From Bacteroidales bacterium (GTDB lineage: Bacteria; Bacteroidota; Bacteroidia; Bacteroidales; JAOZTL01), in NCBI GenBank assembly GCA_029942205.1, contig JAOZTL010000007.1, positions 1 to 11,903 of the forward strand: DNA of 11,903 nt, given 5' to 3'. Of this stretch, positions 1-6,990 are shown one piece after another. Made by a program: the position numbers and the translations under genes. The notes under the pieces were generated by a model that worked only from the letters and a program-made list of their open reading frames with translations, searched no databases and was not told where the DNA came from. How positions within the stretch are numbered: position 1 is the stretch's first letter; every line of letters starts with the position of its first letter.

Positions 1-41
1 TTTCTTAAATAAAATTAAGAATGAGTAAAGTCACTACTTTT

Positions 42-992
42 TTACGCTATCAAGTTATTAATTAAATTAACGGATTGTGTCGAGATTATTACTTGATTGT
101 TGATGGATACACTTTGTATTAGTCCTGCTAATTTATTGATAGCAAAAGGATGTAAACCTAATTCAGGCTCATCGATAATGATTGTTTTGGGAGGATGTGG
201 TTGCAATAAAAGAGTTGTTAAGGCAATTACACGTAATGTTCCATCAGATAAGTTATGAGCATTTAGATACATGTCAGAATTTTTCTCCTTCCATTCAAGC
301 TGAATTTCATTGCTATTATTCTGGTCTGGCTCAAGATCAAATCGATCAAAAAATGGTGCTATTGAACGAATTACTGCTTCTATTTTCTTATAATTTTTAG
401 TATGTTTATTTTTTAAATAGTACAAAAAAGCGGCTAAGTTAGAGCCATTTTCTCTCAGAATACGATTATCACTAATTTTACAAGGAGTTTTCATTTTAGA
501 ATTTACACTGGTATCATGAAAATGATAAACTTTGAAACTTTTTAAATCTGCTTTAAGATATTGTGCTCTCCATTGCAATTGGTCTTTTAAATCTGTTTCT
601 TCAACAGCAATATCCCATAATTTTTCACTCCAAGAGGTATAATGTTTATCATTATCTTTGTTGTTATTAAAATAGTCTCCGATTTGATCGAGGTAAGCTT
701 TGTTGGTCTGTGTTGGTTTTATCGAAAAGAAAAATGCATTTGTATTATCAAAATCAATTAAACCAGTTATTTTATCCGATTTTTTTCGTCCAAAATATAA
801 TAAATTGTCAATTCCTCGCTCTACAATAAAAGATTGTAATCGTTGCTCAAAAATACTATTGATTAATTGAAAAAATGAAATAAAATTACTTTTTCCGACA
901 CCGTTTGAACCAATTAAGATATTAAGAGGTTTTAGAGTTAGTCGTAAATTTCGGATTGATTTATAGTTTTCTATGTGTATATTTTCAATCAT
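42..992 (-). CDS. AAA family ATPase (COG4637/RecF-like), short C-terminus
   Basis: A 316-residue ATPase of the ABC/SMC-like class with a single nucleotide-binding domain. Visible motifs are Walker A (GSNGVGKS, residues 28-35), an ABC-type signature (LSDGT, 248-252), Walker B (IIIDEP, 271-276) and a STQS switch motif (304-307). The middle segment (FKVYHFHDTS, about 153-162, and APFFDRFDL, about 212-220) is typical of the COG4637 predicted ATPases. From memory of that family, members run on for about 50-60 residues beyond the STQS motif, while this protein stops 9 residues after it. It may be truncated, and the continuation in the other two frames does not look like the missing part. It lies 33 bases after the permease on the same strand and may be its last co-transcribed gene. 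Family members often pair with a DUF4276 Toprim-like gene and are suspected of DNA repair or defence roles. No such partner is inside the window. Family call is firm; role is unknown. Confidence 0.88.
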   Translation of the reverse strand: MIENIHIENYKSIRNLRLTLKPLNILIGSNGVGKSNFISFFQLINSIFEQRLQSFIVERGIDNLLYFGRKKSDKITGLIDFDNTNAFFFSIKPTQTNKAYLDQIGDYFNNNKDNDKHYTSWSEKLWDIAVEETDLKDQLQWRAQYLKADLKSFKVYHFHDTSVNSKMKTPCKISDNRILRENGSNLAAFLYYLKNKHTKNYKKIEAVIRSIAPFFDRFDLEPDQNNSNEIQLEWKEKNSDMYLNAHNLSDGTLRVIALTTLLLQPHPPKTIIIDEPELGLHPFAINKLAGLIQSVSINNQVIISTQSVNLINNLIA

Positions 993-1025
993 TTGGATTT
1001 ATTTAAAGAGTTTAGCACATTATTT

Positions 1026-2270
1026 TCAATCAAATCGAATGGCCTTTATGGGGCGAATGCGTGTAATCAAAAATGAAGGGATAATCAATATAACCAAGAT
1101 AAAAGCCAGTGTACCTACATTGAGCATCACCAAATGGCTGAGCATTATGTTTATCGGAACTGAATCGACATAATACGAAGCGGGGTCGAGCTTAATGAGC
1201 TTAAAGTACTTCTGAACGAGTGCAATCGTTATACCAAAAATATTTCCCCAGAATAAGCCTCGGCTCACAAGAAAACCTGCATTGTAAAGAAAAATTTTCT
1301 GAATCATCCAGTTAGATGCACCAAGTGCTTTCAGTACGCCAATCATTCGTGTGTGTTCCAAAATAATAATCAAAAGTCCCGAAATCATGTTAATACCTGC
1401 CACAATGAGAATAATGGTGAGAATCACCGTTACGTTCATGTTGGTGAGCTGTAGCCAATCGAATATTTGGGGATACAGTTGCTGGATGTTTATTACTTGT
1501 AATGAGTTTAGTTCTTCGTTGTATCGCAATGCCACTTTACTAAAAACAGAGTCGGTCATTTGTTCCAGTTCTCTGTCGTCGTCTATTTGCACTTCAAAAC
1601 CAGATACTTGTTGCTCTGTCCAGCCGTTGAGTTTTTGAATGTGTGCAATGTCGATGAGCATAAATCGCTTGTCGAGTTCTTCGAGACTAGTGCTGTATAT
1701 TCCTCGAATAATAAATTTGCGTAAGCGAGGCGGATTTTGGATAAAATAAACATAAACCTGATCGTTTAGTTTTATGTTTAGCATGTCGGCAAGTTTTTCG
1801 GAAATAATTCCCGTATCGTTAAATTCGCCGTCTTTGACCTCAAAAACATCTCCTTGCGTGATTTTATCTTTAAAAAACGACCAATCGTAATCGCTGCCTA
1901 CGCCTTTGAGAACAATGCCTTGTATGTCTGTTTTGGTTTTTATAATCCCCGCTTTGGTGGCAAACACTTGAATGTGACTGATGCCTTTGACGCTGGGGAG
2001 CTTGAAATAAAAATCTTGGTTTCGATTGACAGGTGCTGTTTCGTAAGACGTATTGGTGTCGTGTTTTTTTATAACAATATGCGAGTCGAAGCCGATTACT
2101 TTTTTTCGTATTTCGTTCTTAAATCCAGTAACAATGGCTAGCGACAATATCATGACAGCCATACTGAGTACAATGGCATTGATAGCAATCCGTAGGATTT
2201 TATACGAAATTTTGTTTTTATTTTCGCGTTTGGAGCTGATTCGCGATGCGATAAAAAATTCTGTTTTCAA
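1026..2270 (-). CDS. FtsX-like ABC transporter permease (LolC/LolE type)
   Basis: A 414-residue inner-membrane permease with the MacB/FtsX plan: a first membrane helix (about 28-49), a large periplasmic domain (about 50-278), then three helices (about 279-304, 326-352, 376-402). The cytoplasmic loop EHTRMIGVLKALGASNW (305-321) is the hallmark that contacts the ATPase subunit in LolCDE-type transporters. The N-terminus (TEFFIASRI, then a basic stretch) and the VIGFDSHI and NTSYET segments match the Bacteroidota permeases annotated as lipoprotein-releasing. The likely role is extraction of outer-membrane lipoproteins from the inner membrane, but substrate is inferred by family only. No LolD-type ATPase is present; the ATPase next door is RecF-like and not its partner. 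The start is TTG, overlapping the upstream TGA by sharing TTGA; this start is supported because homologues begin at the same place. The overlap implies coupled translation with the DUF1456 gene. Confidence 0.9.
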   Translation of the reverse strand: MKTEFFIASRISSKRENKNKISYKILRIAINAIVLSMAVMILSLAIVTGFKNEIRKKVIGFDSHIVIKKHDTNTSYETAPVNRNQDFYFKLPSVKGISHIQVFATKAGIIKTKTDIQGIVLKGVGSDYDWSFFKDKITQGDVFEVKDGEFNDTGIISEKLADMLNIKLNDQVYVYFIQNPPRLRKFIIRGIYSTSLEELDKRFMLIDIAHIQKLNGWTEQQVSGFEVQIDDDRELEQMTDSVFSKVALRYNEELNSLQVINIQQLYPQIFDWLQLTNMNVTVILTIILIVAGINMISGLLIIILEHTRMIGVLKALGASNWMIQKIFLYNAGFLVSRGLFWGNIFGITIALVQKYFKLIKLDPASYYVDSVPINIMLSHLVMLNVGTLAFILVILIIPSFLITRIRPIKAIRFD

Positions 2271-2554
2271 TCTTTTTTGTTTTTTATCTGAGGATTTTGT
2301 TTTGCTTTTGTGTCTTTGGGATTATCTTTTTTTTCGTCTCTTTCTCCACGCATGTGAATGATTAATCCATCCAGAAAGTTACGCAATAATTGGTCACCAC
2401 AAGCTTTAAATTTAGGATGATCTTCGCTGCGGAATAATGCACCAAGCTCACTTACAGATGCCTTGAAATTTGCCAGTTTTAGTATTTCAGAAATTTCGTC
2501 GTTGCGTAAATGCAAAGCTACACGCAATTTTTTTAGAATATCATTATTTGTCAT
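2267..2554 (-). CDS. DUF1456 family protein, single-repeat (YehS-like)
   Basis: A 95-residue soluble protein. Residues 1-70 match one DUF1456 repeat, in particular the second repeat of E. coli YehS: NNDILKKLRVAL near the start, then acidic and hydrophobic spacing, DHPKFKACGDQLLRNFLDGL at about 46-65. YehS carries two such repeats in about 156 residues, so this copy is half-size. The last 25 residues are a charged Lys/Asp/Asn tail with no family match. The function of DUF1456 is not known. Start is the ATG at 2554, eleven bases downstream of the predicted transcription start. It is the first gene of the block and its stop overlaps the TTG start of the permease. The family assignment rests on remembered YehS sequence, and I regard it as strong. 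Confidence 0.85.
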   Translation of the reverse strand: MTNNDILKKLRVALHLRNDEISEILKLANFKASVSELGALFRSEDHPKFKACGDQLLRNFLDGLIIHMRGERDEKKDNPKDTKAKQNPQIKNKKD

Positions 2555-2570
2555 CGATGTTTTTTTATTG

Positions 2571-2602
2571 CAAAAATAAACTAATTCTATTTGGATTACA
2601 AA
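2571..2602 (-). promoter_or_regulatory. Bacteroidota-type promoter for the DUF1456-permease block
   Basis: On the minus strand the sequence reads TTTG (2602-2599), a 20-base spacer, then TATTTTTG (2578-2571). This matches the primary sigma consensus of Bacteroidota, TTTG near -33 and TAnnTTTG near -7. Transcription would begin around 2565, about 11 bases before the ATG at 2554. The -33 box sits inside a perfect 10-base palindrome (ACAAATTTGT, 2598-2607), which could be a regulator site or chance in AT-rich DNA. It lies in the 62-base gap after the histidine kinase, so the block can be expressed separately from the kinase. Confidence 0.6.
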
Positions 2603-2616
2603 TTTGTTTCTTTCTC

Positions 2617-4035
2617 TTATTTGGCATTATTTTCAATCGTAAAATAAAAAGTACTGCCTTTTTCCCATTTGCTTTCGACCCATATTTTGCCATTGTGTTT
2701 TTCCACAAAATCCTTACAAAGCAATAAGCCTAAGCCTGTTCCTTTTTCTTGTTGCGTTCCTTGTGTCGAGATTGTTTCGCTCAAACGAAATAACTTATCC
2801 TGTTGATTGGCAGCAATACCCACGCCTGTATCTTTTACCGAAATTAAACAAAAATTACCCTCCGTTTTTGCATTAATCGAAATTATTCCACCTTTATTAC
2901 TGAATTTTATGGCATTAGCAAGAAGGTTACGGATAATTGTTTGTAGCATTTCTCTATCGGCATAAATTTCTAATGGCGGATTTATGTTTTGTTCGATTGT
3001 TATTTTTTTGAGCAACGCAGTTTCTTGTATGACTTCTATTTCGGGATCAATCAAGTCTTTCAGTAGGTGTGTTTTTTTAGCTGTATTTATTTTTCCTTGT
3101 TTCAAGCCCGACCATTTCAGTAGGTTTTCGAGCAATGCAAAAGTCTGCACTGCCGAGTGATTGATGCTTGTAACTATTTCAAATAGTTCGTCGGGAGTGA
3201 ACGTAGTAATATTATCTTTTAATAATTCACTAAATCCTAGAATGCCAATAAATGGAGTTTTCAGATCATGCGAAATGATGGAGAAAAATTTATCTTTTTC
3301 GGCATTGATGCTTTTCAATTTTTCGTTTTGTTGATAAAGAAGCTTTTGAGCAGTAATGTGTTCGGTTACGTCATAAATAATGAGAAACATTTGCGATTGA
3401 GTTCCATATTTTACGGGAGAAGCGTATACCTCTACGTCTTTTATTTCATTATTGGCAAGCCGATGACGGAACGAAAAGAAAGATGCATTCTGTTGAATTG
3501 CTTTTTTCATCAATTGATTAATCTCTTCGGGGCTAAGCGTATGCAGATCATTAATGGTTCTGTTTGTTAATTCTTCTTTCGTATAGCCATAAAAATCGAT
3601 AGCTGCTTTATTGGCGTGTTTTATTTGTTTTGAGACAGTGTCTACTTGCAACATAATCGCCTTGTTATGTTCAAAAAAGTGATTAAATTTTATATCACTT
3701 TCCGTTACTTGTCTTTTTTGTTTAACACACTCTGTAATGTTTTGTATACTAATAATAAAAGAATCGGAATCGGAAGGTAGGCAAGTGGCTTCTAAATAGT
3801 TTTTCTGATTTTCTATATCTATCGGAATAATAATTTTCTGGTTCTCTTTGAGTATCCATAGCTGTTTTAGATTATCTGGCAATAATATAGAATAATGCGG
3901 AAGTGTCGAAAAATCAATATGTCCGAACCATTTTCTCAAACACTCATTTGTTTCCACAATTAACAAATTTGAATCTAGTACTGCAATTCCTAAATTCAGA
4001 TTATCAAATACTGCTTTATAAGTACTAATATTCAT
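2617..4035 (-). CDS. Two-PAS sensor histidine kinase, soluble
   Basis: A 472-residue sensor kinase counted from the ATG at 4035; an in-frame GTG at 4080 would add 15 residues. I prefer the ATG because the PAS fold begins directly after it. Domains in order: PAS (about 5-105), a second PAS (about 113-226, with the NKAAIDFYGYTKEEL core), a short coiled linker (228-248), HisKA with phospho-acceptor His256 in FFSIISHDLKTP, and HATPase_c with the N box (N370, N374 in RNLLANAIKFSN), G1 (DTGVGIA, 402-408) and G2 (GTGLGL, 432-437). All catalytic elements are intact. There is no membrane segment, so it senses an intracellular cue or docks to another sensor. No response regulator is adjacent, making it an orphan kinase in this window. 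The ligand cannot be told from sequence. Confidence 0.9.
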   Translation of the reverse strand: MNISTYKAVFDNLNLGIAVLDSNLLIVETNECLRKWFGHIDFSTLPHYSILLPDNLKQLWILKENQKIIIPIDIENQKNYLEATCLPSDSDSFIISIQNITECVKQKRQVTESDIKFNHFFEHNKAIMLQVDTVSKQIKHANKAAIDFYGYTKEELTNRTINDLHTLSPEEINQLMKKAIQQNASFFSFRHRLANNEIKDVEVYASPVKYGTQSQMFLIIYDVTEHITAQKLLYQQNEKLKSINAEKDKFFSIISHDLKTPFIGILGFSELLKDNITTFTPDELFEIVTSINHSAVQTFALLENLLKWSGLKQGKINTAKKTHLLKDLIDPEIEVIQETALLKKITIEQNINPPLEIYADREMLQTIIRNLLANAIKFSNKGGIISINAKTEGNFCLISVKDTGVGIAANQQDKLFRLSETISTQGTQQEKGTGLGLLLCKDFVEKHNGKIWVESKWEKGSTFYFTIENNAK

Positions 4036-4080
4036 ACTATTGTAATTTATGAAATATTCAGATTGAATCCTTATCAACAC

Positions 4081-4321
4081 AAAGCAATAAGGAAGATAAA
4101 ATAGCTACACTAGCTCGTAGATCTATCAAAAATACGAATAAAAAATTAAATACTTATTTATACTAAAAACTGCAATAATTCATGTTTTATACTTAACGAA
4201 GTGTTGAGTACGTGATACAACAAAAATCGATTGAGTCGAAGCGAGCTACTGTTTTTTTATACGAGTATTTAATGCGAATTGTTTCTTTCGAGAATAAATC
4301 GAGTTGATGCTTGAGAACACC
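4081..4321. other. Intergenic region, kinase to DUF2185-like gene
   Basis: This AT-rich gap separates the 3' end of the DUF2185-like gene from the kinase. I see no ORF of conserved character, tRNA or strong terminator. A 5-base stem (TGTTG/CAACA, 4202-4222) is too weak to call. It presumably contains the terminator of block 3 and the promoter of the kinase. Confidence 0.4.
4127..4134 (-). promoter_or_regulatory. Possible -7 box upstream of the histidine kinase
   Basis: On the minus strand this reads TATTTTTG, a full match to TAnnTTTG. No good TTTG lies at the expected -33 distance, so this is only a half match, and such octamers arise by chance in AT-rich DNA. If real, the kinase transcript would have a leader of about 85 bases. 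Confidence 0.25.
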
Positions 4322-4627
4322 TTAACTTTCCTCATCCTCCTCGTCGTTTTGTTTGTATATTTCCCAGCCGTCTTTTTTTGTTTTACGCACGGCAAAGTAT
4401 CCTAGCGGCAGATCTGCTATTTCGAGTATGCTTTCGTCTAGCCCGATCATGTCGTCTAAGCGGATTAATTTGACTTCCTTCTCGAAATCATCCAACTCTT
4501 CTTTCGAGTAAAACTGCCAAGCTCCATCTTCGGCATCGTGCCCTACGTAAGTGATTAGCTGGTGTTTCTCTACCACAAACCGTGAAGTATACACGGGAGT
4601 TTCTGGAGCGTCTGCAAATTGTTTCAT
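4322..4627 (-). CDS. Small acidic DUF2185-like protein
   Basis: A 101-residue cytosolic protein without signal or membrane segment. The pattern ITYVGHDAEDGAWQFYS (25-41), a central IRLDDMIGLDESILEIADLPLG (about 55-76) and a final aromatic strand WEIY (88-91) fit the DUF2185 type, which belongs to the Imm33-like immunity superfamily. In that superfamily some members neutralise toxins and many are solitary proteins of unknown role. No toxin is seen nearby. The C-terminus is a run of Asp and Glu (95-100). It follows the glycoside hydrolase gene by 27 bases and is probably the last gene of that operon, although its function has no evident link to it. Family assignment is from recalled motifs only. 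Confidence 0.7.
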   Translation of the reverse strand: MKQFADAPETPVYTSRFVVEKHQLITYVGHDAEDGAWQFYSKEELDDFEKEVKLIRLDDMIGLDESILEIADLPLGYFAVRKTKKDGWEIYKQNDEEDEES

Positions 4628-4654
4628 GTTTTTATTCGTTTTTTTGTGAGTTTC

Positions 4655-5659
4655 TTATTTTTCAAAATATTCAAAAGCATCAATGATGTCTAAATATACA
4701 CCATCAAAGCCAGCATCAAGTACTTGTTTCAGATAAGAATTGTCATTTCCAAAAATAATATTTTGCCATTCGGTATCCCAATATCTAACAACATAGTTAC
4801 CTGTCCAATTGGGATTTTCTTTTTCAATAAACGAAGGAGAGCCAATTTTCCAATCATACTGCCAATAATATCTGTAGTCTTCTGCCTCGCCTATGCTCAT
4901 GTAACAAATCAATAAACGTTTCCCTCCATTTGCTTTTTGCTTTAACTCCTCTATTTGAGTTGAGGTATAGCTTTCTTTATTATAGAAAAAATCCATTATG
5001 ACGTAATCATAATTTGTATTTTTTACTGCATTAACAAAATCTTGTTTTGTTGAATAAATATTGTCTGGTGATAAAAGATAAAGAAAGTTTTTTGCATCCT
5101 GCAAGTTTGTTATCATATCGCTATTTTCGTTATAAATAGTTATAGGATAATTAGGAATATTATCTAATTTTCGATGATTTGCAGCAAAAGAAATATAGCC
5201 TTTTGTGTTATTTTCTGAATAAGAATTGTCCATTTTTGAATATGTCGAACAATAATCAGTAACCATTATTTTTACTGTTCCATTATTTTTTGCTAGATCC
5301 AAAAAATCACGTATCCATTCATTGTCAGTTGATGGCGTTACTTGGTCATCTGCATTATAGCCATAAAATAGGTCTTCTTGTCCGATACCATCAATTGCAT
5401 TGATGTAACTCATTTCAGGCAAACCTGTATTGTCGCCTGTTGTGCTAACTATTTCTGCTCCGTTTTGAGAAATAATTGCAAAATCAGGATTAATACCTTT
5501 AGCATAAGCACTTATTTTTTGCACAAAATTGCGCATTTCCTGTTTATAATCCATGTCTTTTGGAAGAGATTCTGAATTTTCATCTTTTTTACAAGAAGAA
5601 ATACTCATTAACAGAACTGAAAGTATTATGAATCCGTATATTTGTATCCGATTTTTCAT
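4655..5659 (-). CDS. GH114-type (TM1410/MJ1477) glycoside hydrolase lipoprotein, circularly permuted
   Basis: A 334-residue lipoprotein from the ATG at 5659 (a GTG lies one codon upstream). A signal peptide ends in the lipobox SISSC, lipidated Cys23, followed by KKDE, which resembles the export signal of surface lipoproteins in Bacteroidota. The rest is a TIM barrel of the endo-alpha-1,4-polygalactosaminidase family. The order is unusual: residues 35-171 (NPDFAIISQNG, AIDGIGQEDLFYG, MVTDYC, GYISFAANHRKLD) match the C-terminal half of TM1410-like enzymes, and residues 185-334 (KNFLYLLSP, YVIMDFFYNKE, YMSIGEAEDYRYYW, NWTGNYVVRYWD, GFDGVYLDIIDAFEYFE) match their N-terminal half. Conserved acids that may be catalytic by family analogy are Glu95 and Asp324. 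It sits between the SPOR-like gene (26 bases) and the DUF2185-like gene (27 bases). Substrate is inferred to be an amino-sugar polymer. Confidence 0.9.
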   Translation of the reverse strand: MKNRIQIYGFIILSVLLMSISSCKKDENSESLPKDMDYKQEMRNFVQKISAYAKGINPDFAIISQNGAEIVSTTGDNTGLPEMSYINAIDGIGQEDLFYGYNADDQVTPSTDNEWIRDFLDLAKNNGTVKIMVTDYCSTYSKMDNSYSENNTKGYISFAANHRKLDNIPNYPITIYNENSDMITNLQDAKNFLYLLSPDNIYSTKQDFVNAVKNTNYDYVIMDFFYNKESYTSTQIEELKQKANGGKRLLICYMSIGEAEDYRYYWQYDWKIGSPSFIEKENPNWTGNYVVRYWDTEWQNIIFGNDNSYLKQVLDAGFDGVYLDIIDAFEYFEK

Positions 5660-5685
5660 CACTCTTAAATATCAAATTGAAAGAC

Positions 5686-6882
5686 TTATTTATTTCCTCC
5701 GTAATCGGGCAAAAACTGAAATTCGCTTCCACTGGAGTTACTTCCTTGGTTAGAATATTCTTTGTTGAGAGCATCTTGAATATGCTTTGGCAATTCATTG
5801 AATTTAATTATGCTGTTAATATTTTCGATTCGCTCGCCATTTTTGGTCGCCACGATGAAAGCACCTTTTATGTTTAAGCGTCTTTTTTCATTGTATGCTT
5901 TTTCGTATGTTTTATATTCCAAAGGAGCAAAATAGGTGTGCCATAGCACGCCATTGACTGTGTGAGTACTCGTAATAAAAAAGTCAGCACCTAAATCCTG
6001 TTTATAAATATGTTTTTGAATATATTCGTGTCCTGGATCTTTTTTGTTGGCATAAATTTGTATTCTAAATTTCACGCCAGTCTGCCTGTGGGTTTGAGTC
6101 GTGCTTTTATTCGTTGCTTGCGTGTTGGTACTTTGTGTTTGGGTAGTTTGTTGTTTCTCTGTTTTTGTTGTTTCGGTGGTGTTCGTTGTTTCGGTCGATT
6201 GTGTTTTTGTTTCTATTTTTTTGGTAACAGGCTCTGTTTTATTTTCAACTTGGATAGTTTCTTTTTTCTGCGTATTTTCTACCACATCTTTAGTAAGAAA
6301 CAGGATGCCATACGCTTGTTCCAAATTCGTCATTGCTTGTTTTTCTTTTTTGTCGGCTACTTGCAATATTTCATAAGCCTTTATTGTATTGTTTACCCGC
6401 AAAGCATTGCTCCGTCTGTTTTTGGCTTCCTTGAAGTTGTCGCCAGCCAAAGCGATCAATGTGGCACTTGCCGCTTTTTTTCCTTCGGTGGTGTTTGCTT
6501 GCAATTTCTTTAAGCCTTTGGTGTAGATGCTGTACAGTAGTTTATTGGCAATTTCATATTTTTTCGATGATTTTACCAATGTTTGTGAAGCTTTTGTTTC
6601 CAATTTATTTGCCGTCTTTTCCAATTTACGTTTACGAGATTTATTCGATTGTGCGTCGGCATCGGCACGTAGCGTTTTCACTTTGGCATAAGCAGTCATA
6701 CCTTCGACATAAAGCTTATCGCCTTCTTTTAGCAAGTTTTGAGCTTTGTCGTACTTTTTCTGCTCACTGCTTGTCATGCTTTTTCTAATTTCTTTTGATA
6801 GTGCCTCTCCTTGTGCTTGAATGGAGATCGATAGCGAAAAACTAAGCAATAAAACTATCCAAAAATATCTAATTGTTCTCAT
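5686..6882 (-). CDS. Secreted protein with Thr/Gln-rich linker and SPOR-like C-terminal domain
   Basis: A 398-residue envelope protein. A signal peptide occupies about residues 1-24, with cleavage likely after AQA or nearby. Residues 25-200 are helical and Lys/Ala-rich, with TPR-like or coiled-coil character. Residues 203-267 form a low-complexity linker rich in Thr, Gln, Lys and Asn. Residues 268-355 (VKFRIQIYANK, WHTYFAPLEY, GAFIVATKNGERI) resemble SPOR domains, which bind denuded peptidoglycan glycan strands. The tail is Ser/Gly/Asn-rich and ends in DYGGNK. It is predicted to be periplasmic and associated with the cell wall. It is the first gene of block 3, with a 26-base gap to the glycoside hydrolase, so both may be expressed together. 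Its role in cell-wall biology is inferred from the SPOR-like region only. The helical part has no firm family match. Confidence 0.78.
   Translation of the reverse strand: MRTIRYFWIVLLLSFSLSISIQAQGEALSKEIRKSMTSSEQKKYDKAQNLLKEGDKLYVEGMTAYAKVKTLRADADAQSNKSRKRKLEKTANKLETKASQTLVKSSKKYEIANKLLYSIYTKGLKKLQANTTEGKKAASATLIALAGDNFKEAKNRRSNALRVNNTIKAYEILQVADKKEKQAMTNLEQAYGILFLTKDVVENTQKKETIQVENKTEPVTKKIETKTQSTETTNTTETTKTEKQQTTQTQSTNTQATNKSTTQTHRQTGVKFRIQIYANKKDPGHEYIQKHIYKQDLGADFFITSTHTVNGVLWHTYFAPLEYKTYEKAYNEKRRLNIKGAFIVATKNGERIENINSIIKFNELPKHIQDALNKEYSNQGSNSSGSEFQFLPDYGGNK
6082..6276 (-). repeat. Low-complexity Thr/Gln/Lys linker in the SPOR-like gene
   Basis: Residues 203-267 of the protein at 5686-6882 are almost entirely Thr, Gln, Lys, Asn, Ser and Glu. 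On the plus strand this appears as GT-rich DNA with irregular near-repeats of TGTTTCGG and TTGTTGTTT type. It probably spaces the helical region from the SPOR-like domain, as is usual for envelope proteins. The open frames on the opposite strand here are by-products of this composition. Confidence 0.75.
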
Positions 6883-6900
6883 GATTTTTCTTTTTTTGTA

Positions 6901-6921
6901 AATGATTGAAATTTAATCATT
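6901..6921. promoter_or_regulatory. Near-perfect 21-base palindrome before the SPOR-like gene
   Basis: The sequence AATGATT GAAATTT AATCATT has seven-base arms that are exact reverse complements. The interior continues the symmetry with a single mismatch (G6908 against T6914). It lies 19 bases upstream of the ATG at 6882 and would be in the transcript leader or at the promoter. A dimeric repressor site is the simplest reading; an AT-rich hairpin is the alternative. There is no direct evidence of a regulator. Confidence 0.4.
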
Positions 6922-6990
6922 CCTTACTATTTAGGAGCGATTAATTATTCTTAATAAAACCCTCGAAGCTAGTTTTGTAATTGCGTCGGC

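Noticed and set aside
1..41. Continuation of the ATPase C-terminus in another frame
   Set aside because: The three frames give short peptides ending in stops, and none resembles the missing family region.
4202..4222. Stem TGTTG/CAACA in the gap after the DUF2185-like gene
   Set aside because: The stem has only five pairs and an 11-base loop, and no T run follows on the strand that would need a terminator.
6010..6513. A 167-residue plus-strand open frame with Cys/Phe/Val-rich product
   Set aside because: It is the complement of the Thr/Gln/Lys-rich linker and helical part of the SPOR-like gene, and its composition follows from that.
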